DNA from: Treponema sp.
Lineage (GTDB): Bacteria > Spirochaetota > Spirochaetia > Treponematales > Treponemataceae
Assembly (NCBI GenBank): GCA_024691105.1
Contig: JAILNY010000132.1
Span: forward strand, 1 to 23,971
DNA length: 23,971 nucleotides
Direction: 5' to 3'
Shown: positions 15,334-22,216 of the stretch, piece after piece
Position numbering within the stretch: the stretch's first letter is position 1
How the letters are laid out: each line of letters starts with the position of its first letter
Notes under the pieces: model-generated
Seen by the model: only the letters and a program-made list of their open reading frames with translations
Database searches by the model: none
What the model was told of the DNA's origin: nothing
Position numbers and translations under genes: made by a program

Positions 15334-16430
15334 GATTTTTCCAGTATAAATAAGTATTCAGAAACGTGAATGTTTCTCTCGTTTAAATTCCTGCTTCCGC
15401 GGAATGTGTTGTAATAAATTTCTTTTGTAGAAATTTTCCCGTAGCGCGAAAGCATTGTCTGCATTTGTTCGGGCGAGATAAAGCCTTCTGAATTATACGA
15501 GATGATAATATATTTTGCATCAAGATTTTTTATCGTCTGTTCAAGTGAATCAAGGGCTGCAACGCGACGGTTAAAATCGGAATGATTCCAGTCAGAGACA
15601 ATTCCAGAAACCGGGCTTACGCTTGCGGTGATTTGATTTTTAAGAATTAAATTCAGCATAAAATAATTTGAGCCATATGGATGTTGATTGTACGGCGGGT
15701 CAAGATATGCAATGTCGATGTCCTTAAGTGTTTCCGAAAGTTCAATTGTATTTTTTTGATATAGTTCAACTTCTGAATTGAAGTTAGAAAAGACTGGTGT
15801 CTTTAGCTCGATTGGTTTTAAGATTCTCGAAAGAGCATCTCTGCCTGCTCCGCCAAATTTTCCGATGCCGGTGTTTTTATCTTTGTAAAAACCTTTAAAG
15901 ACACCGCTTGTGTTTGTATGAACTGATGCTTCGCTTATAAGAGGTGCCAGAAAAAATTTTTGAAAATCTTTTTCGACATATTCATCGATAAGTGCACGAT
16001 AGGTATCAATTAAAAGTGCATTTTGTTTTGTGTAAAAAACTCGGTCATTTTTTTTGATGTTTTTTTCATCGCGTGGTGAATAATGTTTTGTAATTATTCC
16101 TTCTGTTTTGTTTTGTTCAGCGCTGTCTAAAATTTTTTGTTTTAGTGAATTGTATTTTTTTGTGTCAAAATCTCTTTTGTTTGTAAGATAGCAGGAATTG
16201 ATGACGTAAGAATATTGTTCAAGATCGTTGCAGATTATTTTTGATGAATGCTGTTTTAGCATTCTTGCAACGATTCCAGAGCCGGAAAATAAATCTGCAC
16301 ACACGCATTTATTTTTGCCAAGTTTTTCTTTTATGGAAACAACCTGTTCCTGTATCTGGTTTAACAGTGAACGTTTATTGCCGATGTATGTAATAATTTG
16401 CTGTGTTAAAAAAGATTTGTTTTCCTGCAT
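15330..16430 (-). CDS. Adenine-specific DNA methyltransferase, D12 (Dam/DpnII-like) class
   Basis: This 366-residue enzyme should transfer a methyl group from S-adenosylmethionine to the N6 of adenine. The N-terminal YIGNKRSLL (15-23) and DLFSGSG (46-52) form the cofactor-binding part. The catalytic DPPY is at 244-247 in YLDPPYNQHPYGSNYFML. The order FxGxG, recognition region, DPPY marks the alpha group. The region between (about 80-235) should set the target sequence, which cannot be predicted here. No restriction nuclease is adjacent, so it looks like an orphan methyltransferase with a regulatory or repair-related role. It starts 22 bases after the stop of the secreted SUMF1-like gene, has no obvious ribosome binding site, and overlaps the DUF2400 gene by ATGA. 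Confidence 0.88.
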   Translation of the reverse strand: MQENKSFLTQQIITYIGNKRSLLNQIQEQVVSIKEKLGKNKCVCADLFSGSGIVARMLKQHSSKIICNDLEQYSYVINSCYLTNKRDFDTKKYNSLKQKILDSAEQNKTEGIITKHYSPRDEKNIKKNDRVFYTKQNALLIDTYRALIDEYVEKDFQKFFLAPLISEASVHTNTSGVFKGFYKDKNTGIGKFGGAGRDALSRILKPIELKTPVFSNFNSEVELYQKNTIELSETLKDIDIAYLDPPYNQHPYGSNYFMLNLILKNQITASVSPVSGIVSDWNHSDFNRRVAALDSLEQTIKNLDAKYIIISYNSEGFISPEQMQTMLSRYGKISTKEIYYNTFRGSRNLNERNIHVSEYLFILEKS

Positions 16431-16452
16431 GCTGTGCTCTGGATGTTATTAT

Positions 16453-18060
16453 TTAGTAAGAAAGTAAATTTTCGTAAGTGGTAATACGGAACGTATATTC
16501 AGGACCTTTTACCCATGCAGCTTTAAGTACTTTTTCTCGAGTTCTTTCTGAAAACATATCGCGGGTATTTGTATGTTGTCTAATAACATTTGTAAATAAT
16601 TCTGTGTTCCTTCCGTCTGGTTTAAAAGATGTCAAATTTTGTGGTCTTGGATATAAGCATACGAAATAACCATTTGCCTTTGAATCCTTTTTGCATTTTT
16701 CCCAGTTCTTATCTTTCTGTTCCGGGATCTTTCCCCATTTGTCAGGATCTGTTGAGTTATTGATAGAGTAAACAGGTTTAAGACCTCTTTGAATGCTAAG
16801 CTTGTTGCAAAAAACTAGAATCTCATAATAGCTGACATTTGTAACCGGATATAAATCTTCTTTAGTGTTAGAAGGGTTATAGCCCATTACATCGGAAAAT
16901 TGTTTTTGAGTGACTGCAAAGAGTGAAATATTTTTAATTTTATTAGAAGTGTTTGCTGTCGGTGCAATTTGACTGTAGATATTGTCAAATTCTTCATGCT
17001 TTTTTTTCTGTTCAAGTGAAAGTTGTTCTTCTTTTTCCTTCCTAAGTTTTTCTTCTGAAATTCGTTTTGAATAAGCGTTCTCGTTAATTGCATCGATGTC
17101 AGCTGTTGCGTCTATGATAGTTGTCTGGTTTAGTTTTAAGGTCTTTAGCTTAGGCTGTTCGTTAAATGGAGTACGATCCCAATAGGTAGTTTCAGGGTTG
17201 CCATAATAAACTGTAACATCTGTAATTACAGCATGCGCATTGCCGGAATCAATAATCTGCATTGAAGTGCGGTCGATATTTGTAAAAGTAAAATGATGAC
17301 CCCTCTGTTCACCGTTTGGTTTATAGCTTCTACTTTTAGAAATAACGTTCCCGTTATTGTCCACGAGAGAAAGTTCAATACTAAAAAATCCTGTCAAAGA
17401 GTAAGCATGCCATGAAAAACCAAGAGAAGCCGGAATTGCAAAAAAATCCAATTCGAAATGATCTTCGTCATCAACAAATAACGGAACACCATCTATAAGA
17501 TATTTCTGTGTTTTTTTTGCCTGATTTGCATAAACAGATTTTTGAGGCCAGTATTCATGGATGTCTGTCCAGTCATTTCTGCGGGATTTTTTGAGTCCCT
17601 CTTTTAAGATAGAAAGAATTGCCTGATATTTATTTGATTCAGAGTTAAAGTATATGTCTGCTCTGTAGGAAGCGGTTTTGTTTTCGCGGTTAAGTTCGTC
17701 TTTAGTTATTGGACCAAATTCTACAGAGAATGGCAGATTTTCTGTCCAGTATTTTTCAAAGTTTTTGCAGAGCAAAACCCATTCATCATAAATAGAAAAT
17801 TCATCAAAAGTTCCATAGCCAGGGTTGCCGTTTTTAATTACGTATGCAAGCTTGTTAAAAGCGTCAACCGCTTCTTTGCAGTTTTCTGATGGATCTGCGA
17901 CAATTGCGTCCCAGTAGTTTGCTAGAGCATAAACATATTGTTTTTGCGATTCAAATGTTTTTGCTTTTTTATAAAGGTCTGAATATGATTTGTTCTGTGC
18001 AAAAGAAGTTGTTGCTGTTACACAGATGACAGCGATAGAAAAAAAATTTTTAAGCTTCAT
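16453..18060 (-). CDS. Secreted protein with a partial SUMF1/FGE-like domain
   Basis: This 535-residue protein has a signal peptide (MKLKNFFSIAVICVTATTSFAQ), then a TPR-like helical stretch (about 25-75). A beta-rich middle (about 110-320) follows, then a charged coiled coil (about 330-355). Residues about 375-470 resemble the first half of a formylglycine-generating-enzyme/SUMF1 domain: VTQKQFSDVMGYNPS, then PVTNVSYYEILVFCNKLS and GLKPVYSI. The usual continuation NGYRLPTEAEWEYAARGG is replaced by NGYFVCLYPRPQNL, and the GNVWEW and RGGSW motifs are absent. Neither alternative frame at that point restores the motif, so a simple frameshift is not the cause. The start is supported by CGGAG 7 bases upstream and the signal peptide. 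It is probably periplasmic; the function is unknown. Confidence 0.65.
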   Translation of the reverse strand: MKLKNFFSIAVICVTATTSFAQNKSYSDLYKKAKTFESQKQYVYALANYWDAIVADPSENCKEAVDAFNKLAYVIKNGNPGYGTFDEFSIYDEWVLLCKNFEKYWTENLPFSVEFGPITKDELNRENKTASYRADIYFNSESNKYQAILSILKEGLKKSRRNDWTDIHEYWPQKSVYANQAKKTQKYLIDGVPLFVDDEDHFELDFFAIPASLGFSWHAYSLTGFFSIELSLVDNNGNVISKSRSYKPNGEQRGHHFTFTNIDRTSMQIIDSGNAHAVITDVTVYYGNPETTYWDRTPFNEQPKLKTLKLNQTTIIDATADIDAINENAYSKRISEEKLRKEKEEQLSLEQKKKHEEFDNIYSQIAPTANTSNKIKNISLFAVTQKQFSDVMGYNPSNTKEDLYPVTNVSYYEILVFCNKLSIQRGLKPVYSINNSTDPDKWGKIPEQKDKNWEKCKKDSKANGYFVCLYPRPQNLTSFKPDGRNTELFTNVIRQHTNTRDMFSERTREKVLKAAWVKGPEYTFRITTYENLLSY

Positions 18061-18162
18061 TATAAAACTCCGTACTTGTAAATTAGCATATCAAATTTAT
18101 TTTGTATAGTATCAGGATTTATCTCTTTGCAGAGTCCGAGATTTTTTTGCCTGCACCATTTT

Positions 18163-18191
18163 TTGCGGGGAGACAAAATATGTGGTATAAT
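18163..18191 (+). promoter_or_regulatory. Promoter of the 5'-nucleotidase lipoprotein gene
   Basis: TTGCGG (18163-18168), a 17-base spacer and a perfect TATAAT (18186-18191). Transcription would begin near 18198, just before the CGGGAG ribosome binding site (18201-18206). This rules against an in-frame start at 18102. Confidence 0.78.
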
Positions 18192-18212
18192 TATAAGATA
18201 CGGGAGTTTCAG

Positions 18213-19889
18213 ATGCGTAAGTTGAATTTTGTTAATAAAGTATTTTTTGCAGTTCTTTTGAGCAGCGTGTTTTTTAGCTGCGGTTCAAATCTTAAAAATA
18301 AAAAGCTTTCAAATGATATAATAGTTTTATACACAAACGATGTGCATTGTTCGGTAGATTCAAACATCGGGTATGCAGGTCTTGCGGCGTACAAAAATGA
18401 ATGTCTTGAAAAGACTCCTTTTGTTACGACTGTCGATAACGGGGATGCGATTCAGGGCGAAATAATCGGAGATATTTCTAAAGGTTCGTATATTGTCGAT
18501 ATAATGAATGCTGTCGGTTATGATTTTGCAATTTTTGGAAATCATGAATTTGATTACGGAGTTAATACTCTTTCGGACTTAATCGACAAATCGAATGCAA
18601 AATATTTATGTACAAACATAACTTATTCAGGTTCTGGAAAATCATTTTTAGAAAAAGCTTCACCGTATGAAATTGTTCAGTATGATGATGTTAAGGTTGC
18701 ATACATCGGCGTTTCAACTCCGTATTCAATTAAAAGTTCAACACCTGCATACTTTAAGGAAGGTGATCAATTTGTTTACAATTTTGGAACAGATGGAAAC
18801 GGAAAAGAATTTTACAAGCGTGTTCAAAAATCTGTAAATGAAGCAAAGAAAAAAGGTGCGGACTTTGTAATTCTTTTGTCGCATCTAGGAATTGAAGAAG
18901 AGCCTGGCTGCGAATCTTATACAGTTTATAATCTGATTAAAAACACAGATGGAATTGATGCGGTTCTTGATGCGCATTCACACAGTGTTGTTCCTGTTGA
19001 GCAGGTGAAAAATAAAAAGGGAGAAGATGTCATTCTTTCGCAGACTGGTTCAAGATTCAGTTCGTTTGGAAAATTAACAATAAATACGGATAAGCAGCTT
19101 TCTACTGAGCTGGTTTATAAGTATGGAAAAAAAGATCCTGCAGTTGATCAGGTTATCAGCGGAATCAGAAAAGAAATAAATGAAGAGCTTGATGAGGTCG
19201 TTGCAGAAAGTGATGTTTATCTTGATATAAATTCAGCTCATAAAACACGTCTTATCCGTAATAGAGAAATTCCGCTTGGAAATCTGGTTGCTGATTCGAT
19301 TGCGTATGCAATGCATACGGATATTGCCTTTATGAATGGCGGAGGAATACGTCGTTCTCTTACTGACGGCAAGGTTACGTATGGTGATGTTTTTGGCGTT
19401 TTGCCTTTTGGTAATTTTTTGTGTACTGCAGAAGTTACGGGTCAGCAGATTGCTGATGCTCTTGAGTTTTCTGTAAAGAATGTAAGTGCGCAGACGGATG
19501 ACGGCAGAAACGCTGTCGGGGAATTTGGCGGCTGGCTCCAGGTTTCTGGTTTACATTTTGAGGTTGATACAAGTATTCCGTCGCCGGTTGTGCTTGATGA
19601 GCTTGGTATGTTTGCGGGAGTTGAAGGCAAACGCCGCGTTCAGAATATTGAAATTTTGAATTACGGAATTTATGAAGCGCTTGATTTGAATGCTGTTTAT
19701 AAAGTCGCTTCGATTCAATATATCATAAGCGAAAACGGCGACGGCTACACAATGTTTAAGGATGCTCAAAATGTAATGCCGGCTTCTATTGTAGAGCACG
19801 AAGCCGTTGTCCGTTATATAAAAGAATATCTTAAAGGCAATTTGAAAAAGCGCTATTCAAAACCGGAAGGAAGAATCGTGATAAAATAA
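18213..19889 (+). CDS. UshA-type 5'-nucleotidase/2',3'-cyclic phosphodiesterase, lipoprotein
   Basis: This 558-residue exported metallophosphatase releases phosphate from nucleotides or related compounds at the cell surface or in the periplasm. The ATG at 18213 is chosen because CGGGAG lies 6 bases upstream and it begins a lipoprotein signal peptide, with the lipidated Cys at C23 (SSVFFSC), a loose lipobox as often seen in spirochaetes. The N-terminal metallophosphatase domain shows YTNDVHC, VDNGDAIQGE, FGNHEFDYG, LLSHLGIEEE and DAHSHS. The C-terminal nucleotidase domain shows NREIPLGNLVADS, NGGGIRRSL, and GDVFGVLPFGN, which contact the substrate base. Both domains are intact. Nucleotide salvage is the likely role. 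It is divergent from the SUMF1-like gene. Confidence 0.93.
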   Translation: MRKLNFVNKVFFAVLLSSVFFSCGSNLKNKKLSNDIIVLYTNDVHCSVDSNIGYAGLAAYKNECLEKTPFVTTVDNGDAIQGEIIGDISKGSYIVDIMNAVGYDFAIFGNHEFDYGVNTLSDLIDKSNAKYLCTNITYSGSGKSFLEKASPYEIVQYDDVKVAYIGVSTPYSIKSSTPAYFKEGDQFVYNFGTDGNGKEFYKRVQKSVNEAKKKGADFVILLSHLGIEEEPGCESYTVYNLIKNTDGIDAVLDAHSHSVVPVEQVKNKKGEDVILSQTGSRFSSFGKLTINTDKQLSTELVYKYGKKDPAVDQVISGIRKEINEELDEVVAESDVYLDINSAHKTRLIRNREIPLGNLVADSIAYAMHTDIAFMNGGGIRRSLTDGKVTYGDVFGVLPFGNFLCTAEVTGQQIADALEFSVKNVSAQTDDGRNAVGEFGGWLQVSGLHFEVDTSIPSPVVLDELGMFAGVEGKRRVQNIEILNYGIYEALDLNAVYKVASIQYIISENGDGYTMFKDAQNVMPASIVEHEAVVRYIKEYLKGNLKKRYSKPEGRIVIK

Positions 19890-19897
19890 TGCCGGAC

Positions 19898-19984
19898 ATT
19901 TTTTAATTTCGTTAAAATTTACCGGATGGAAATATTTTATTTTCGTGAAAAATAACGCTTTCAAATGTTTTATTTTCGGTAAAG
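19898..19984. repeat. Three AT-rich units at 33-34 base spacing between convergent genes
   Basis: TTTTAATTTCGTTAAAA, TTTTATTTTCGTGAAAA and TTTTATTTTCGGTAAAG recur with their central CG at 19910, 19944 and 19977. The second and third also share AAATRTTTTATTTTCG (15 of 16 bases). The first is a perfect TTTTAA/TTAAAA inverted repeat and the second contains TTTTC/GAAAA. They fill the 101 bases between the nucleotidase and acyl-CoA synthetase stops and might help end transcription from both sides. Confidence 0.4.
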
Positions 19985-19990
19985 TGATTC

Positions 19991-21952
19991 TTAAAACAAC
20001 GACTCAATTTCTTTCTGATATTTTTTGGCAATTTTTGGGCGAACCATTTCACCTTTGGCAGAGAGCTCTTCGCCCGGCTTAAAACTTTCAGAAAGAAGTG
20101 CAAAGGTGTTGATTCTCTCGCAGCTTCTGAATCCGTTTGCAACACTTACGAGTGTATGAATTTCTTTTGAAAAGAAATTTTTGATTTCTTCCTCTTCAAG
20201 AAGTTCAGGGTAAGAATTAAATTCAATATTATTTTTCTTTGCAAAATCTTCTGTCTTGTCTTTTGAAGGAACAATAAGACAGCCGAGATAATTTTTATCC
20301 TGTCCAAGGACAATTGCGCTTTCGATAAATTCACTTGAAATAAGCTGACGCTCAAGAACTGCAGGTTCTACGTTTTCGCCGCCGAGGAGAACGATTGTGT
20401 CTTTTGCACGGCCGGTAATTTTAAGCTCGTTGTCAAAAGTCAAAAGTCCGATGTCGCCTGTGTTAAGCCATCCGTCTTTATCGATAATCTTTTCTGTCAA
20501 ATCAGGACGGTTGTAGTAGCCTTTCATTATCTGCTCGCCTTTTGCAAGAACAAGACCGCGCTGTCCTGGAGGTAATGGAGTAGAGTCAACAATCTGACCG
20601 TTTTCTTCTTTAACAATTTTAAGTTGAACTGAAGGAAGAATTGCACCAACGCAGCCTGGACGAGGTTCTTTGTAATAGCGGATAGAAAGTACCGGAGCTG
20701 TTTCTGTTAAGCCGTAACCTTCAAGAAGATTAAAACCAATTGCGCGGTAAAAATCATTTACATCATTCTGGAGCGCGCCACCGCCAGAAAGTGCAATCTT
20801 AATTTTTCCGCCAAGGTTTTTGCGGATTCTCTTAAACAAAAATAAATCGCCGAGAACATGAACAGGCCACAGTGCAAGAAACGGAATAATTCCTGCAAAA
20901 AAATCAAGGACGCGTGATCGTTTTTGAACCTGACATACCCAACCACAAACCTTGTCTTTTGCATGAATATAAGCCTTGCACGGATTTACAAAATGTTTGA
21001 ATACAAACAAAGTAAAGCCGCCTTCTTTTTTAGCTTCTTTTGCAATATTTTTTGCAACTGCGTCCCAAAGTCGAGGAACACCGCACATCCATGACGGATG
21101 GATTTTTTTCATATCAGAAACCATAACCTGAGCGACAGGCTTTGAGTAAGCGATATTACATTTTAAAGTCGGAACAACATACTGGAACGCGCGTTCAAAG
21201 CTGTGCCATACCGGAAGAATTGTAAGCCAGGTGTCACCTTGTTTGCACGGGAAAAAGTTATGCATTACTTCAAGCTGGGCAAGATAACTTCTGTGAGTGA
21301 GCATTACGCCTTTTGGAGTTCCTGTTGTGCCTGATGTAAAAATGATTGTCGCAGTGTCGTCGGAATTTGTAAGTTCCATTTCGGACTCGATCTGCGACTT
21401 GAGATTTTCTTTATCTGCGTTATAGATTTTCTGACCTTCGGCGAGAAAGTCGTCAAAGTAAATGACTTTGATTTTTTTGTTGTTGATGATGTTCGGGTCG
21501 TCACGGTTTGAACGCTTAAAGATGATTGCAGTTTTTAGTTTTGGGCATTCGCTTGTGTTTTCGAGAACTTTTTCGAGCTGGTGCGGAGTTTCAAAAAATC
21601 CGATGCGGCAGTCAGAAAAAGAAATGATAAAACGGATTTCGGTTCCCATTGAGTCACAGCCGCGAGGAACGTCAGCCGCACCGAGTGACAAAAGTGCGTA
21701 ATCTGCAATTGCCCATTCGCGGCGGTTGTCAGAAATAAGTGCAACGTTGTCGCCGCGTTTTACGCCGAGATTCTTGAGTGCAACGGCGAGGGCAATTACT
21801 TCGTCATAGACCTGGACGTAAGTATAGCCTGTAAAGTTTGAGTCTTTATCTTTTGAATATTGAAAAACGGCATCACTAAGTTCTTCTGCGCGCTCTTTAA
21901 AAAGAAGTGCAAGATTTTTTGGAAGTGTTTTGTTGAATGTAAATTTAGGCAT
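19991..21952 (-). CDS. Long-chain acyl-CoA synthetase (AMP-forming)
   Basis: This 653-residue enzyme activates fatty acids with ATP and coenzyme A. The phosphate-binding motif IIFTSGTTGTPKGVMLTHRSYL sits at about 203-224. Further family motifs are ILPVWHSFER, GYGLTETAPV and the hinge region GWLNTGDIG followed by LKITGRAKDTIVLLGGENVEP. A central hydrophobic stretch (FAGIIPFLALWPVHVLGDLF, near 350) is typical of this long-chain subgroup and may dip into the membrane. The C-terminal Lys region reads ELSAKGEMVRPKI, close to the usual LTPTLKVKR. The start is backed by AGGAGA about 6 bases upstream. In a spirochaete it probably serves activation of host or environmental fatty acids for lipid synthesis. 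It appears to be a single-gene unit. Confidence 0.93.
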   Translation of the reverse strand: MPKFTFNKTLPKNLALLFKERAEELSDAVFQYSKDKDSNFTGYTYVQVYDEVIALAVALKNLGVKRGDNVALISDNRREWAIADYALLSLGAADVPRGCDSMGTEIRFIISFSDCRIGFFETPHQLEKVLENTSECPKLKTAIIFKRSNRDDPNIINNKKIKVIYFDDFLAEGQKIYNADKENLKSQIESEMELTNSDDTATIIFTSGTTGTPKGVMLTHRSYLAQLEVMHNFFPCKQGDTWLTILPVWHSFERAFQYVVPTLKCNIAYSKPVAQVMVSDMKKIHPSWMCGVPRLWDAVAKNIAKEAKKEGGFTLFVFKHFVNPCKAYIHAKDKVCGWVCQVQKRSRVLDFFAGIIPFLALWPVHVLGDLFLFKRIRKNLGGKIKIALSGGGALQNDVNDFYRAIGFNLLEGYGLTETAPVLSIRYYKEPRPGCVGAILPSVQLKIVKEENGQIVDSTPLPPGQRGLVLAKGEQIMKGYYNRPDLTEKIIDKDGWLNTGDIGLLTFDNELKITGRAKDTIVLLGGENVEPAVLERQLISSEFIESAIVLGQDKNYLGCLIVPSKDKTEDFAKKNNIEFNSYPELLEEEEIKNFFSKEIHTLVSVANGFRSCERINTFALLSESFKPGEELSAKGEMVRPKIAKKYQKEIESLF

Positions 21953-22026
21953 TGTAGTCTCCTGCGGAATCAGTCAAACTTGCCATAAAATTTGCATGTG
22001 CAAAGGTGGAATGAAGAGCCGCGTTT

Positions 22027-22056
22027 ATTTTGACATTATCACGAAAAATGTCAAAA
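22027..22056 (-). promoter_or_regulatory. Inverted repeat over the candidate acyl-CoA synthetase promoter
   Basis: TTTTGACATT (22028-22037) and AATGTCAAAA (22047-22056) are perfect 10-bp inverted copies with 9 bases between. On the minus strand the outer arm holds a consensus TTGACA (22054-22049), 16 bases ahead of CAAAAT (22032-22027). This would give a leader of about 70 bases. No T-run follows in either direction, so a terminator is unlikely; an operator fits better. The -10 box is mediocre. Confidence 0.45.
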
Positions 22057-22216
22057 AGGTCAAGGGATGGGGTGCGGGCGAGTGGGCCGTGGAAAAGTAC
22101 GGCGAGCTGCATTGGCAAACCGCGCGGCATCGAAAGACACAAAGTTGCGCATGCGGCTGACAGAATCAAAAGGCGCGCCTAAATGCCGGCAGGCTTCAGA
22201 AGCGTCGTGTTTTGCT

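Noticed and set aside
16600..16720. Frameshift in the SUMF1-like domain.
   Set aside because: Neither of the other two frames at the break encodes the expected motif, and one soon stops.
21930..22169. Small open frames on both strands left of ygiQ (about 75 residues each).
   Set aside because: No recognisable sequence, no ribosome binding site, and they overlap the acyl-CoA synthetase promoter and each other; GC-rich DNA makes open frames likely by chance.
22174..22183. Perfect 10-bp palindrome AGGCGCGCCT after ygiQ.
   Set aside because: Short GC-rich palindrome with no spacer or T-run; no function can be argued.
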